DNA of 64,000 nt, from the NCBI GenBank assembly GCA_031291055.1, contig JARLJU010000204.1, positions 88,484 to 152,483 of the forward strand, read 5' to 3'. A model generated the notes under the pieces. It saw nothing but the letters and a program-made list of their open reading frames with translations, was not told the DNA's origin and made no database searches. Of this stretch, positions 48,648 to 61,045 are shown piece by piece. This stretch comes from Rudaea sp. (GTDB lineage Bacteria; Pseudomonadota; Gammaproteobacteria; Xanthomonadales; Rhodanobacteraceae). The number at the start of each line of letters is the position of its first letter. The stretch's first letter is position 1. The translations under genes and the position numbers were made by a program.

Positions 48648-49420
48648 GGTTTCTGGCCGCGGTTCAGCAGCCACAGCCGGATGAACTTCTGGCGCACGTA
48701 GTTCGCTTCGACATAGGCATAAATCAGGCCGCGCCAGCCGTCGAGAAAGCCCAGGCGCAGCAGATAACCGCGCACGAAACGCCAAAAGGGATTAAGCACG
48801 ATATTCCACAAATGCGCACGGCGACCGCGTGCATGCTGGTGCTCCGCCATCAATCCGGCATAGCGATCCAGGCGCCCGATCTGGTCGGACAGCGAGCGAT
48901 AGGCGTGATGCTCAAGGTCGGCGGCCAAGGTTGCCACCACGCCATCGACGCTGGCGTGCTCGTGGATCTCGCGTTCGCCGCGCCAGCCGCCGCGACGGCG
49001 ATCGAACAGCCGCATCACGCGATCCGGATACGCATTGCCATGGCGCAGGAAGGCGCCGAAGTATTCGGTCGCCCGCGCGAAGCGATAGCCCGCGGCCACG
49101 GCGAATCCGCTGTCGCGCGCGGCTTCGATCGCAGCGCGCAAGGCCGGCGTCACGCGCTCGTCGGCATCCAGGCACAGCACCCAGTCATGCTGCGCGGAAT
49201 CGACGGCGAATTGCTTCTGCGTGCGATAGCCACCGAAGTCGCGGACCAACACGCGCGCGCCCTTGGCGCTGGCCAGCTCCCGTGTGGCATCGCTCGAGCC
49301 CGAATCCACCACCACGAGCTCGTCGCAGAACGCGAGCGACGCCAGGCAGGCCTCGATGCGGTCGGCCTCGTTCAAGGTGATGATGCAGGCTGAAATCAGT
49401 GCGCGTGTTGGACTGGACAT
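48644..49420 (-). CDS. GT2-family LPS core glycosyltransferase (WaaE/KdtX-like)
   Basis: A 258-residue GT-A enzyme. SACIITLNEADRIEACLASL opens it, then VVVDSGSSDATRELASAKGA and CLDADERVTPALRAAI (DxD-type metal site). The C-terminal half carries RVMRLFDRRRGGWRGEREIH and RGYLLRLGFLDGWRGLIYA. The layout matches WaaE/KdtX enzymes, which add glucose to LPS inner-core heptose. Convergent with the GT4-like gene. Confidence 0.9.
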   Translation of the reverse strand: MSSPTRALISACIITLNEADRIEACLASLAFCDELVVVDSGSSDATRELASAKGARVLVRDFGGYRTQKQFAVDSAQHDWVLCLDADERVTPALRAAIEAARDSGFAVAAGYRFARATEYFGAFLRHGNAYPDRVMRLFDRRRGGWRGEREIHEHASVDGVVATLAADLEHHAYRSLSDQIGRLDRYAGLMAEHQHARGRRAHLWNIVLNPFWRFVRGYLLRLGFLDGWRGLIYAYVEANYVRQKFIRLWLLNRGQKP

Positions 49421-49574
49421 GGCCGGCGCAGATTAGCCGAGCGCAGGCACGTCGGTCGATGGCGTGGCAAAAATCGATACCCGGGGGCACATGGTGCCGG
49501 GGTTTGCTAACATCGGCGCGGCGGTGGCCGATCGCTGATATTCGGTCGCGGGGCAATGCCTCCCGGATCTTTTC

Positions 49575-50072
49575 ATGCGCGACAACGATATTCCGGTAAA
49601 AACTGCGGCAGGGCAGCAGGAAATCGGCCTCAAGCAGCGCAAATTGACGCCGCGCGCGCGGTCGTTGCTGATCATGATCCACGGCGCGGAAACCGTCACC
49701 GAATTGACGCGCAGCATGCGTTCCCTGGGCGACGTCGGCGCGATTCTCGACGAGCTGGCAGCCCTCGGCCTGGTTACCGCATTTGGCGGCGGTGGCGGCC
49801 TTGTGCGGGCACGTATTGAGGTCCCCGCCGCGGACGCGGCTCCGCCCGTGCAGCAGGTCAAGCAGTTGCTGAACGAAACTGTCGTCGCTTCGCTGGGCGT
49901 GCTCGGCGGGCTCACTGCTTTCCGCTTCACCCTGAAACTGGAGCATTGCTACAGCGCGGACGAATTGCGCGGCCTGTTCCCCGAATTCCAGCGTATCGTG
50001 GGCAAGGCGAAAAGCGTGGAATTTGCCGAGAAGATCCTGGGCCGCGCGCAAAGTCTGCTGGCGCAGGGTTGA
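49575..50072 (+). CDS. hypothetical protein, possible winged-helix fold
   Basis: This 165-residue protein has no signal or membrane helix. I do not recognise the family. The first half (RKLTPRARSLLIMIHGAETVTELTR, LGDVGAILDELAALGLVTAFGGGGG) has a helix-turn-helix-like periodicity and a glycine wing. The second half (LLNETVVASLGVLGGLTAFRF, SADELRGLFPEFQRIVGKAKS) is helical. Placed 114 bp before the NtrX-like gene, it may be a small regulator (inference). Confidence 0.7.
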   Translation: MRDNDIPVKTAAGQQEIGLKQRKLTPRARSLLIMIHGAETVTELTRSMRSLGDVGAILDELAALGLVTAFGGGGGLVRARIEVPAADAAPPVQQVKQLLNETVVASLGVLGGLTAFRFTLKLEHCYSADELRGLFPEFQRIVGKAKSVEFAEKILGRAQSLLAQG

Positions 50073-50186
50073 TAAGGCCCGACGACTCCGCCTGGTTGAA
50101 ACGCGGCAATTCCCGACAGTTTCACACCCACATCCGCCAAAGGCTTTGGGTTATGCTTGTCGTCTCATTTTCGCCACAGGTGCGGC

Positions 50187-51563
<1,377 letters not shown>

Positions 51564-51673
51564 GCAGGGCTGAACTTCATGCTGCTGCGCGAGTCACAAG
51601 GCGCATCGAGCGGCCGCCGGCGGCAACGCAGTAGCCGGCATAAGACAAATTCCACAAGTGGAAAGGATCCGAG

Positions 51674-52456
51674 ATGAGCGTAAAGAACAAGGTCGCACTG
51701 ATCACCGGCGCCGCCAGCGGCATTGGCAAGCGCATCGCCGAAGTACTGGCCGACAACGGCGCACATATCGCCATCGCCGATATCAACCAGGCCGCGGCGC
51801 AAGCCGCCGCGGACGAGATCAAGGCGCGCGGAGTCAAGGGGACCGCCGTAGTCATGGATGTCACCGACGAAGCAGCGGTCGAAGCCGGTGTCGACAAGAC
51901 GGTCAAGGATCTGGGCAGTGTGGATATCCTGGTCTCCAACGCCGGCATCCAGATCGTCAATCCGATCGAGAACTTCGCCTATTCGGACTGGAAGAAGCTG
52001 ATGGCGATCCATGTCGATGGCGCATTCCTGACCACGCGCGCGTGCCTGCGGCGCATGTATGCGGCGGGCAACGGCGGCTCGGTCATCTACATGGGTTCGG
52101 TGCATTCGAAAGAGGCGTCGAAGCTCAAGGCGCCGTACGTCGCGGCCAAGCACGCGCTGATCGGCCTGGCCAAGGTCGTGGCCAAGGAAGGTGCGGCGCA
52201 CAAGGTGCGCGCCAATGTCATCTGCCCCGGTTTCGTGCGCACGCCGCTGGTGGAAAAGCAGATTCCCGAGCAGGCGAAGGAACTCGGCATTTCCGAAGCC
52301 GATGTGATCAAGAACATCATGCTCAAGGATACGGTGGACGGCGAATTCACGACGGTGGATGACGTCGCCGCCTGTGCGCTGTTCTTCGCCGGTTTCGGCA
52401 GCAATGCGCTGACCGGGCAGTCGATCGTCGTCAGCCACGGCTGGTTCATGCAGTGA
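51674..52456 (+). CDS. 3-hydroxybutyrate dehydrogenase
   Basis: A 260-residue SDR. NAD site [26 protein letters not shown]; Ser in [18 protein letters not shown]; catalytic Tyr/Lys in [33 protein letters not shown] and [16 protein letters not shown] close it. The [12 protein letters not shown] and WFMQ segments are typical of D-3-hydroxybutyrate dehydrogenase. It interconverts 3-hydroxybutyrate and acetoacetate in PHB/ketone metabolism. It heads an operon with a patatin gene (4-nt overlap), a pairing known for PHB-related loci. Confidence 0.9.
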   Translation: MSVKNKVALITGAASGIGKRIAEVLADNGAHIAIADINQAAAQAAADEIKARGVKGTAVVMDVTDEAAVEAGVDKTVKDLGSVDILVSNAGIQIVNPIENFAYSDWKKLMAIHVDGAFLTTRACLRRMYAAGNGGSVIYMGSVHSKEASKLKAPYVAAKHALIGLAKVVAKEGAAHKVRANVICPGFVRTPLVEKQIPEQAKELGISEADVIKNIMLKDTVDGEFTTVDDVAACALFFAGFGSNALTGQSIVVSHGWFMQ

Positions 52457-53718
52457 CGATCCGGCGGCGCCGCGGCGAGAGCAAGCTGCGGCCACCCGCG
52501 GCGCGTGCCGGCAACGGAAAATCCTCGGCAAGCGCATCCCCGGGCAAGTCGCTAAAACTGCCGGCCACGGCAGCGCGCGATTTTGAAACGGTGGTGCTGG
52601 TGCTGCAAGGCGGTGGCGCGCTCGGTGCCTACCAATGCGGCGTCTACGAAGGCTTGCATGACGCGGGCATCCAGCCGGACTGGTTTGCCGGCATCTCGAT
52701 CGGCGCGATCAACGCAGCGATCCTGGCCGGCAACGCGCCCGATCGGCGCGTGGCCCGACTGCGCGAATTCTGGACGCGCATCTCGACCCCGGCGCTTCCG
52801 GCGCCGAAATTTGCCTTCGACTGGCACCGGCAATGGCTCGATTCGCTGCCGAAATCCGGTGTGCTGAGTTCCTGGGCCAGCGCGGTCGATGCGTGGACGG
52901 CGCTGTTGCACGGTCAATCCGGTTTCTTCGTGCCGCGCTTGCCGCCGCCATTTGCGGCAACGGCCGGCACCGCGGCGGCCACGAGCTTCTATAGCGCCGC
53001 ACCGCTCCGGCAGACGCTTGAAGAATTCGTCGACTTCGATCGCATCAATCAGGGGTCGTTGCGATTTTCCGTCGGCGCCGTCAACGTGCGCAGCGGCAAC
53101 TTTGCATACTTCGACAACCGCAAGACGAAGATTCGGGTCGAGCATGTTCTCGCCTCGGCGGCGCTGCCGCCGGCGTTCGCGTCGGTCGAGATCGATGGCG
53201 ATTTCTACTGGGATGGCGGCGTGGTTTCCAACACCCCGCTCGAATACGTCATCGGCGAAGTGCCGCGCCGCGACACACTGGCGATGCAGGTGGACCTGTG
53301 GAGCGCGCGCGGCGCGCTGCCGCGCACCCTGGGCGATGTGTTCGAACGGCAAAAGGACATCCAGTATTCCAGCCGCACGCGCGCCGGCACCGACGACGTC
53401 GCCGAGCACCAGCGCCAGCGCCTGGCGCTGGGCAAGCTGATCGAACTATTGCCCGGCCGGCGTCTGCCGCCGGCACTCGCGCGGGCCTTCGAAGCCCTGA
53501 CCTGCACGAAGGTGCTCGACGTCGTGCACCTGATCTACCAGGCCAAGTCGTATGAGGAAGAGTACAAGGACTACGCATTCGGGCCGCTTACGATGGCGGA
53601 ACACTGGAGCGCGGGCTTGAACGACATGCAGCGCACCCTGTCGCATCCGGAGTATTTCGCGCTGCCATCGCGCGGTGTGGGTGTCGTCACCCACGACGTG
53701 CATCGGCTGAAAAAATGA
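52453..53718 (+). CDS. patatin-like phospholipase with DUF3734
   Basis: This 421-residue protein starts with GTG 52453 (GTGA overlap). A basic, Pro/Ala N-terminal stretch of about 40 residues precedes the patatin domain: oxyanion motif [18 protein letters not shown], nucleophile [12 protein letters not shown] (GxSxG) and catalytic Asp in [15 protein letters not shown]. The C-terminal half ([32 protein letters not shown]) fits DUF3734. It is a Ser-Asp lipid or polyester hydrolase, fitting with 3-hydroxybutyrate dehydrogenase. Confidence 0.92.
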   Translation: MTIRRRRGESKLRPPAARAGNGKSSASASPGKSLKLPATAARDFETVVLVLQGGGALGAYQCGVYEGLHDAGIQPDWFAGISIGAINAAILAGNAPDRRVARLREFWTRISTPALPAPKFAFDWHRQWLDSLPKSGVLSSWASAVDAWTALLHGQSGFFVPRLPPPFAATAGTAAATSFYSAAPLRQTLEEFVDFDRINQGSLRFSVGAVNVRSGNFAYFDNRKTKIRVEHVLASAALPPAFASVEIDGDFYWDGGVVSNTPLEYVIGEVPRRDTLAMQVDLWSARGALPRTLGDVFERQKDIQYSSRTRAGTDDVAEHQRQRLALGKLIELLPGRRLPPALARAFEALTCTKVLDVVHLIYQAKSYEEEYKDYAFGPLTMAEHWSAGLNDMQRTLSHPEYFALPSRGVGVVTHDVHRLKK

Positions 53719-54053
53719 CGGCACAGGATCCGATCGCACGTCTGCGCAGCCTGTGCGGCGGCGCGCGCGACGGCGCCCTGCTCCGCGTCTCGCTGGCCAA
53801 CGCGCTGCTGGCCCAGGGCGATGCGACCGCGGCGGCGATCGAACTGCGCCGCGCCGTGGAGTTCGACCCCGGCTACTCGGCCGCGTGGAAGATGCTCGGC
53901 AACGCGCTCAACGAAAACGGCGATGCGGAAGCGGCGGTCGCGGCCTATCGCAACGGCATCGCCGCAGCTGTCAGACGCGGCGACAAGCAGGCGGAAAAGG
54001 AAATGGGCGTATTCCTGCGGCGCTTGCTGAAACGCGCCGGCGGCGATGCCTGA
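53715..54053 (+). CDS. small TPR protein
   Basis: A 112-residue TPR protein overlapping the patatin gene by 4 nt (ATGA). Helical pairs: LRVSLANALLAQGDATAAAIELRRAVEF and SAAWKMLGNALNENGDAEAAVAAYRNG. The C-terminus is basic. A binding scaffold; partner unknown. Last gene of this three-gene operon, 9 nt before the convergent acyltransferase. Confidence 0.88.
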   Translation: MTAQDPIARLRSLCGGARDGALLRVSLANALLAQGDATAAAIELRRAVEFDPGYSAAWKMLGNALNENGDAEAAVAAYRNGIAAAVRRGDKQAEKEMGVFLRRLLKRAGGDA

Positions 54054-54062
54054 TTGACGCGA

Positions 54063-54953
54063 TCAATAAATCCGCCTGGGCGGTTCGCCCTGTGGCCGGA
54101 TCGAATAACGCTTGTATGACCACTGGTATTGATCGGGCGCAATGCGCACGCAGTTTTCCACGCCGCGGTTGAGCGCCGCAACTGCCGTCGGCAGATCCGC
54201 CGCTGCAATTTCTTCCGGCGCGGGCAGGATATGGATTCGGTAGCCGCTGCCGCGCGGCAGGCGTTCGGCGAAGGCGAACAATACCTGCGCACCCGTGCGC
54301 TGGGCCAGACGCGGCAGCAGGACCATGGTCAGTGCCGGCGTGTCGAAGAACGGCGCGAATTCGCCTTCGCCCCGGCGCGGCTGCTGGTCCGGCAGGATGC
54401 CGACCACACCGCCTGCGTTGAGGCGCTTGTAGAGCTTGCGTACGCCGGCGCCGTCCGCGCGCACCTGTTCTGCCGCCAGTGTGCCGCGGGCCTTCAGCAG
54501 CAGGGGTTCAAGTGCGGTCTGGCGTGGCGGCCGGTAGACGATGGCGATCGGAGTGCGGCTGCATAGCCAGAAATTCAGCAGCTCCCAGCAGCCAAGATGC
54601 GGCGCGGCGATGATCACTCCGCGCTCCGTCGTCAGGGCCTTGTCGAACAACTCGAGGCCGCGCACTTCGCGCACCAGTGCCAGCGTGGCCGCCGGGTCGC
54701 CGCGCCAGATCCGCGCGACTTCGAGCAAGGCCTTGCCCGATTCGATCAGCGAGCGGCGCAACAGGGTCTGTCGTGTTTCGTCGCTGATCTGCGTTAATGC
54801 CAGTGACAGGGTCACTTGTGCGCGTCGGCGCGGCGTTCCGTGCAGGCACCAGACGAGCCAGCCGAAGGCCGCACCGATGTCGTGCAGCCAGCGCAGCGGC
54901 AGGTGGCCGGTGATTCGCAGCACTTGATGGAGGATGGCGATGTACCAGCGCAC
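54063..54953 (-). CDS. LpxL/HtrB-family lipid A acyltransferase
   Basis: A 296-residue lysophospholipid-acyltransferase-family protein. N-terminal anchor ILHQVLRITGHLPLRWLHDI; HX4E catalytic motif in IAAPHLGCWELLNFWL; GVVGILPDQQPRRGEGEFAPF; MVLLPRLAQRTGAQVLFAFAERL. It should transfer an acyl chain to lipid A at the inner membrane. LpxL versus LpxM cannot be decided. No other lipid A genes are adjacent. Confidence 0.92.
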   Translation of the reverse strand: MRWYIAILHQVLRITGHLPLRWLHDIGAAFGWLVWCLHGTPRRRAQVTLSLALTQISDETRQTLLRRSLIESGKALLEVARIWRGDPAATLALVREVRGLELFDKALTTERGVIIAAPHLGCWELLNFWLCSRTPIAIVYRPPRQTALEPLLLKARGTLAAEQVRADGAGVRKLYKRLNAGGVVGILPDQQPRRGEGEFAPFFDTPALTMVLLPRLAQRTGAQVLFAFAERLPRGSGYRIHILPAPEEIAAADLPTAVAALNRGVENCVRIAPDQYQWSYKRYSIRPQGEPPRRIY

Positions 54954-55064
54954 GGGACGGATTCAGGTGATTGGGTCAAAAGCGTGGATTGTAGTCGCTG
55001 GCGATTGACCTTGAGTGCCGCGCTGCGCAGTATCGGATGCCGACACCGATGATTCCGGTCCCGA

Positions 55065-55502
55065 ATGATTGCCCTGATCCAGCGAGTGCGCGAGGCGCGT
55101 GTGGATGTCGATGGCGAGACCGTCGGCCGCATCGGCGCGGGTCTGCTTGCCTTGGTTGCCGTGCAGCCCGCCGATGGCGAAGCACAGACGCAGCGTCTGC
55201 TCGAACGCCTGCTCGGTTATCGCGTGTTTGCCGACACGCAGGGCCGCATGAACCGTTCGCTGGCCGATACCCACGGCGGCCTGTTGCTGGTTCCGCAATT
55301 CACCCTGGCCGCGGACACGCGCAGCGGGATGCGGCCCAGCTTCACCACGGCCGCGACACCGGAAGCCGGCCGGCGCTGGTTCGAGCGCCTGGTCGAATTG
55401 GCGCGAATTCGCCACGCGCCCGTGGAAATCGGCCGCTTCGGCACCCATATGGAAGTGGCGCTGATCAACGATGGGCCGGTGACCTTCTGGCTCGAGGCGT
55501 AG
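55065..55502 (+). CDS. dtd: D-aminoacyl-tRNA deacylase
   Basis: A 145-residue DTD of normal length: [53 protein letters not shown] and [11 protein letters not shown]. The usual SQFTL motif reads PQFTL; the following Thr is kept, as is the GPVT motif with the cross-subunit Gly-cisPro. It frees tRNA from D-amino acids. Alone, 91 bp before rpoD. Confidence 0.93.
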   Translation: MIALIQRVREARVDVDGETVGRIGAGLLALVAVQPADGEAQTQRLLERLLGYRVFADTQGRMNRSLADTHGGLLLVPQFTLAADTRSGMRPSFTTAATPEAGRRWFERLVELARIRHAPVEIGRFGTHMEVALINDGPVTFWLEA

Positions 55503-55532
55503 CAAGCCCCCGAAAATCCCGGCGAACCGCAC

Positions 55533-55564
55533 AAGAACGCCGTTCTTGACACCCTGCCTATAAT
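55533..55564 (+). promoter_or_regulatory. rpoD upstream region with a 15-bp palindrome and TATAAT
   Basis: A perfect palindrome AAGAACG-C-CGTTCTT (55533-55547) lies immediately before a consensus -10 TATAAT (55559-55564). TTGACA (55546-55551) also occurs, but only 7 bp from TATAAT, so it cannot be its -35. The palindrome covers the -35 position and may be an operator. Confidence 0.5.
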
Positions 55565-55593
55565 CTACAGTCTTTGTCCGATTAAAAGTTCCC

Positions 55594-57459
<1,866 letters not shown>

Positions 57460-57481
57460 GTCAGGCGACGCCGAAAAAAAG

Positions 57482-57504
57482 ACGCCCGCGCCTGCGGGCG
57501 TTTT
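57482..57504 (+). terminator. rho-independent terminator of rpoD
   Basis: An 8-bp stem ACGCCCGC/GCGGGCGT, 4-nt loop and TTTT, 22 nt after the rpoD stop. An A7 run on the 5' side could make it work both ways. Confidence 0.85.
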
Positions 57505-57540
57505 CGTCAGAGCCGCCAGCGGCTACACTTCAACCACGAT

Positions 57541-57613
57541 GGGCCTGTAGCACAACGGTTAGTGCAGGAGACTCATAATCTCTTGGTTGCAGGTTCGAGT
57601 CCTGCCGGGCCCA
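57541..57613 (+). tRNA. tRNA-Ile2 (CAU anticodon, lysidine type)
   Basis: A full cloverleaf of 73 nt without CCA: acceptor GGGCCTG/CGGGCCC (one G-U), D-arm GCAC/GTGC, anticodon stem GGAGA/TCTCT with loop CTCATAA (anticodon CAT), T-arm GCAGG-TTCGAGT-CCTGC. It resembles E. coli tRNA-Ile2 (GACTCATAATC, CTTGGTTGC) more than elongator Met. The C34 should be made lysidine by TilS to read AUA. The bases after the discriminator A are CGA, so CCA must be added. Confidence 0.88.
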
Positions 57614-57729
57614 CGATTTCTTAGCCAACTTTCCCCATGCGCATTGAAGGAAAACCCGACCACTTTGCCGACGGTTCCCTCGACGGACGAACATAGGCGG
57701 TGCGATTTGATAGCAGGGGATCTGCGGCC

Positions 57730-58467
57730 CTAACCGATAGCCCCGAGCGCAGCGACGAGTGCCCGTACATGCTCGACATCGCTGCGCAGTTCACCCGCAT
57801 CCATGCCCGAGCCGGCAAATGCCGCATGGCGCATGGTCGAGTGCAGAATGCGTTTCGCCGACGCATGGAACTCGCACGCGCGGGTTGCCCTGCGCAGCGC
57901 CGCAATATTGTGCTCGTCGATGCCGGCACCGGGCATCACCGCGATGCGGCCGGCGGCTTGCGTGATAAGCGCCGAGATCTGGTCGGCACCGGCGACTGCG
58001 TTCGTTTGCGCGCCCGATGTCAGGATGCGTTCGCAGCCTAGCGCCACCGCATCTTCGAGCGCCTGGCGCGGGTCTCTGGTGAGATCGAACGCGCGATGAA
58101 AGGTGATGCCCAACTTGCCGGCCGCGGCGATCAATACCCGGCAGCGCACTTGATCGATGCAGCCGTCCGCATCAAGCACGCCGATCACGACGCCGTCGCA
58201 GCCAATCGCTTTCGAGGTTTCGATGTCGCGCAACATCGTCTCGCATTCGAGATCGGTGTAGAGAAAGTCTCCGGCACGCGGACGGATCAGCACGTAAACC
58301 GGAATCCGCAAACGATCGCGCGCCATCACGATCTGCGCGCGCGATGGCGTCAGGCCGCCGAGTTCGAGTGCGCTGCAAAGCTCGATGCGGTCGGCTCCGC
58401 CATCCTGGGCAGCGAGCGCAGATGCGACGGAATTGGCTGCGATTTCGAGCAGGCAAGTATCAGCCAT
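57730..58467 (-). CDS. cutC: CutC-family copper homeostasis/TIM-barrel protein
   Basis: About 245 residues from ATG 58467. TIM barrel: LLEIAANSVASALAAQDGGA, RIELCSALELGGLTPSRAQI, PVYVLIRPRAGDFLYTDLEC, DGVVIGVLDADGCIDQ and TFHRAFDLTRDPRQALEDA. CutC was named for copper tolerance, but the role is disputed. It lies 2 nt after the glycosylasparaginase gene and is co-transcribed. Confidence 0.93.
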   Translation of the reverse strand: MADTCLLEIAANSVASALAAQDGGADRIELCSALELGGLTPSRAQIVMARDRLRIPVYVLIRPRAGDFLYTDLECETMLRDIETSKAIGCDGVVIGVLDADGCIDQVRCRVLIAAAGKLGITFHRAFDLTRDPRQALEDAVALGCERILTSGAQTNAVAGADQISALITQAAGRIAVMPGAGIDEHNIAALRRATRACEFHASAKRILHSTMRHAAFAGSGMDAGELRSDVEHVRALVAALGAIG

Positions 58468-58469
58468 GT

Positions 58470-59492
58470 TCAATAGACGCTTTCTGCCGGGCGCAGCGCG
58501 TCCTGTTTGCTCGCGTCACAAATCGCGTAGTTGAAGCCCTTCTGCAGCGCGAACGCGCCGACGTCGCCGTGGCGATCGAGAGCGAGAAATCCGACCTGGA
58601 TTTCCCTGGCGCTTTTCGGCTTGCGCCTGACGATACGCATTACCGCTTCGCGACAGGCCTCGCGCGGCGAGCGACCCTGGCGCATCAGTTCAACGACGAG
58701 AAAACTTCCGGCAATGCGGATCACTTCCTCACCGACGCCGGTCGAGGTCGCCGCGCCGACCTCGTTGTCGACATACAAGCCAGCGCCGATGATCGGACTA
58801 TCGCCGACGCGGCCGCGGAGCTTCCATGCCATGCCGCTCGTCGTGCACGCGCCCGCCATGTTGCCGTGAGCGTCCAGCGCGAGCATGCCGAGCGTGTCGT
58901 GATTGTTTTTGCCTCCCGGCATGTCACCGGGTCTTGCGCCATAGTTCTTGACTTCGCCGTTGACTGCCGGCGCGTACTGCGCCTTCTTCAACCATTCTTG
59001 CCACGCTTGCTCGGATTCGGTCGTCAGCAATTCTTCGCGTGTGAAACCCTGTTCGAGCGCGAACTGCAGCGCACCGTCGCCGGCCAGCAGCACATGCGGG
59101 GTTTTTTCCATCACCGCGCGCGCCACCGAAATCGGATGCGCGATATGTTCAAGCGCGGCGACCGCTCCGCAACTGCCATCGCCGTCCATGATGCTAGCGT
59201 CGAGCGATACGTGTCCGTCGCGATCAGGATAGCCGGCGCGACCAACGCTGTGATTTTTCAAATCCGCTTCCGGCACCCGTGCGCCGGCTTCGACCGCATC
59301 GAGCGCGCGCCCGTCAACACCAAGCAGCGCCCATGCAGCGCGGTTTGCTGCAACGCCGAAGTCCCAGGTCGACACCACGCGCGGCGCGATCGCTTTGGCG
59401 CCACGCGCAGTCGCCGCGGCTGCAGACGCCCCCAGGGCCAGGGCCGGCACCCCGCGCAAAGCCGCAGTCAGGAAACCTCTGCGATCAGTCAT
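58470..59492 (-). CDS. exported N4-(beta-N-acetylglucosaminyl)-L-asparaginase
   Basis: A 340-residue Ntn-hydrolase with a Tat signal (TDRRGFLTAALRG, cleavage near residue 28). Propeptide half: VVSTWDFGVAANRAAW, LDAVEAGARVPEAD. The autoprocessing site is KNNHDTLGMLALDAHGN, with Thr as nucleophile; the beta half has GDSPIIGAGLYVDNEVGAA and ATSTGVGEEVIRIAG. These mark glycosylasparaginase (AGA), which cuts GlcNAc-Asn. Together with cutC it suggests glycan or glycopeptide use. It starts 8 nt into the end of a small upstream frame. Confidence 0.92.
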   Translation of the reverse strand: MTDRRGFLTAALRGVPALALGASAAAATARGAKAIAPRVVSTWDFGVAANRAAWALLGVDGRALDAVEAGARVPEADLKNHSVGRAGYPDRDGHVSLDASIMDGDGSCGAVAALEHIAHPISVARAVMEKTPHVLLAGDGALQFALEQGFTREELLTTESEQAWQEWLKKAQYAPAVNGEVKNYGARPGDMPGGKNNHDTLGMLALDAHGNMAGACTTSGMAWKLRGRVGDSPIIGAGLYVDNEVGAATSTGVGEEVIRIAGSFLVVELMRQGRSPREACREAVMRIVRRKPKSAREIQVGFLALDRHGDVGAFALQKGFNYAICDASKQDALRPAESVY

Positions 59493-59676
59493 GCTTGTCC
59501 CCGGGTGTTGAGATACGGAAATGGGCGATCATTTCTGCAGACGTGGTTGGTGCGCCGGTGGGCAATCCAGGCGCAGAAACCCTGGACGGGTGCCCAGCGG
59601 AATCGCTTGCGTCGAAATGCATCGTCTGAACCTCCGAGTCTGCTCGCGCTGACAGTATGGCTACAAATTCTCTCAT
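59485..59676 (-). CDS. possible 63-residue ORF overlapping the asparaginase start
   Basis: ATG 59676 has GGAAGGAA 7 nt upstream, as strong a site as any in the window. The frame (MREFVAILSARADSEVQTMH at the start, ...AEMIAHFRISTPGDKHD at the end) overlaps the next gene by 8 nt (CATGACTGA). Codon use is unlike its neighbours (AGA, GTA, ATA) and no family is recognised. It may be a coupling leader or a small peptide. Confidence 0.4.
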   Translation of the reverse strand: MREFVAILSARADSEVQTMHFDASDSAGHPSRVSAPGLPTGAPTTSAEMIAHFRISTPGDKHD

Positions 59677-60283
59677 CCGTCGTTCCTTCCCATGCCGCCG
59701 CTCCGGTAGCGTCAATCGCTTCGACGCTCGTCCGTGGAGGCCAACGAGTTTAGGCATTGTGGCATTGTCAGGCAGCCCAAGCCGGCGGATCGTTCGATGG
59801 GGTCTGATTTGGCCATGGAAGGTTGCGGGGGTTCGCGCGAACGGCCAAATTCTGCTGCACGCGGCGGGTAAACTTTGTTTCGACGCTTAGCCGTGCGTTG
59901 TTGAGGCACGCCAGTTCGCATGGTTTGCCGTACAGCCCAGATGCGTCCTGCATTCACTGCCTGTTATGCCTGTTATTGTGATCGTGCTGACTTGCCGCGA
60001 TTGCCGGGCCGGCGCGGGCCGCCGATGACATCGAACGCTCGAGGCAATCTTTGTCCGCAATGTAATCCTTGATCGACTTGTTCCGACGGCGAAGTAGCAG
60101 ATTCTCGTCCCTGCCGGGCCGCTTCGGGTAGGCGCAGTGAATCAAGCGATCTTTAACGTGCAGAAGGGGCTGCCCGCTTAAGGAGAGCCCCGGAGGATTC
60201 GACCGAAGTATGGAAATAGCTTCGCCAGACTGACGCGTCCTCGCCACTGTCAGTCGCGGGAACCGGACTTTGGAGTGGTTCCA
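59677..60283. other. region without a supported gene
   Basis: About 600 bases. A minus-strand frame at 59954-60247 (97 codons) is open but has no recognisable family, and codon use is not like a gene. I see no RNA, repeat or terminator. Confidence 0.5.
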
Positions 60284-61045
60284 CTAGCGCGGCCGGACCA
60301 GCGAGTCCGTGACGACCCAGGCGACACCGATGAGGGCCAGATTCAGGACGTTCTCACTCCAGATCCAATGGTTGGATGGGTCGGCCAGGAGCATTGGCGC
60401 ATGCACCAGCAGCGTGAATGACACGTACATGGCGGTCAGCAGGATCGCGGCAAGGCGGGTGCACACCCCCGTCAGGATCGCAACGCCCGCCGCGATGTGC
60501 CCAAGCCCGGTCGCATAAGCCCAGAACTCCTGCGTCGGCGGCAGCCATTTGGGCACCAGCGGGGCGGTGAGATTCATATAGAAAAAATGCGCTCCGCCGA
60601 ATAACAGCGCACAAACTCCGAACACCAGTTGGCCCAGGCGCGTGAGGCGTTCGGCCGAGGCCGCATCGATCCTGGTGCTGGCGGCATAGACGATCAGGCC
60701 CCCCGCTGCGATCGCGAGCTGCTCGGCGATGCCGCTGTAGGTGCCGAACTCGGCGTAATGGGCGAGCACCACGCGGCCGTTCATCATGATGACGACTATG
60801 AGTGCATAATAGGCGGTGAGAGCCGCGGCGCCCCAGGCTGCGGTCCGACGCCACTGGACCGCTGCGCCAGCGACAAGCATGAACGCAGCGGCGGCATAGG
60901 CGAGGGCGGTGCGGTCCGGAAAGTCCTTGGGCACCGGCTGTCCGGGGTCGAAGTCTCCCCACGCCAGGCAGACCATGGCCATCGCCATCACGCCCAGGCC
61001 GTAGACGCGCCAGCCGAAGACCATCTTGTTTTTTCTCGCGGTCAT
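60284..61045 (-). CDS. DoxX-like integral membrane protein
   Basis: A 253-residue membrane protein from ATG 61045 (GAAGGTGA 7 nt upstream); a longer frame to 61240 is rejected. About seven helices: VYGLGVMAMAMVCLAWG, ALAYAAAAFMLVAGAAVQW, WGAAALTAYYALIVVIMM, LAIAAGGLIVYAAS, LGQLVFGVCALLFGGAHFFY, GLGHIAAGVAILTGV and a last hydrophobic segment with NHWIWSENVLNLALIGVAW. The later helices resemble DoxX/DUF-type proteins. Function unknown. Confidence 0.8.
   Translation of the reverse strand: MTARKNKMVFGWRVYGLGVMAMAMVCLAWGDFDPGQPVPKDFPDRTALAYAAAAFMLVAGAAVQWRRTAAWGAAALTAYYALIVVIMMNGRVVLAHYAEFGTYSGIAEQLAIAAGGLIVYAASTRIDAASAERLTRLGQLVFGVCALLFGGAHFFYMNLTAPLVPKWLPPTQEFWAYATGLGHIAAGVAILTGVCTRLAAILLTAMYVSFTLLVHAPMLLADPSNHWIWSENVLNLALIGVAWVVTDSLVRPR

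Noticed and set aside
55546..55564. TTGACA and TATAAT as a sigma-70 promoter pair before rpoD
   Set aside because: Spacing is only 7 bp rather than 16-18, so they cannot be used together.
57541..57613. Elongator tRNA-Met for the CAT anticodon
   Set aside because: The arms match tRNA-Ile2 better (GACTCATAATC, CTTGGTTGC); the E. coli elongator Met has different D- and T-arms.
59954..60247. 97-codon minus-strand frame as a gene or transposase remnant
   Set aside because: No recognisable motif, inverted repeats or target duplication; codon use unlike genes nearby.
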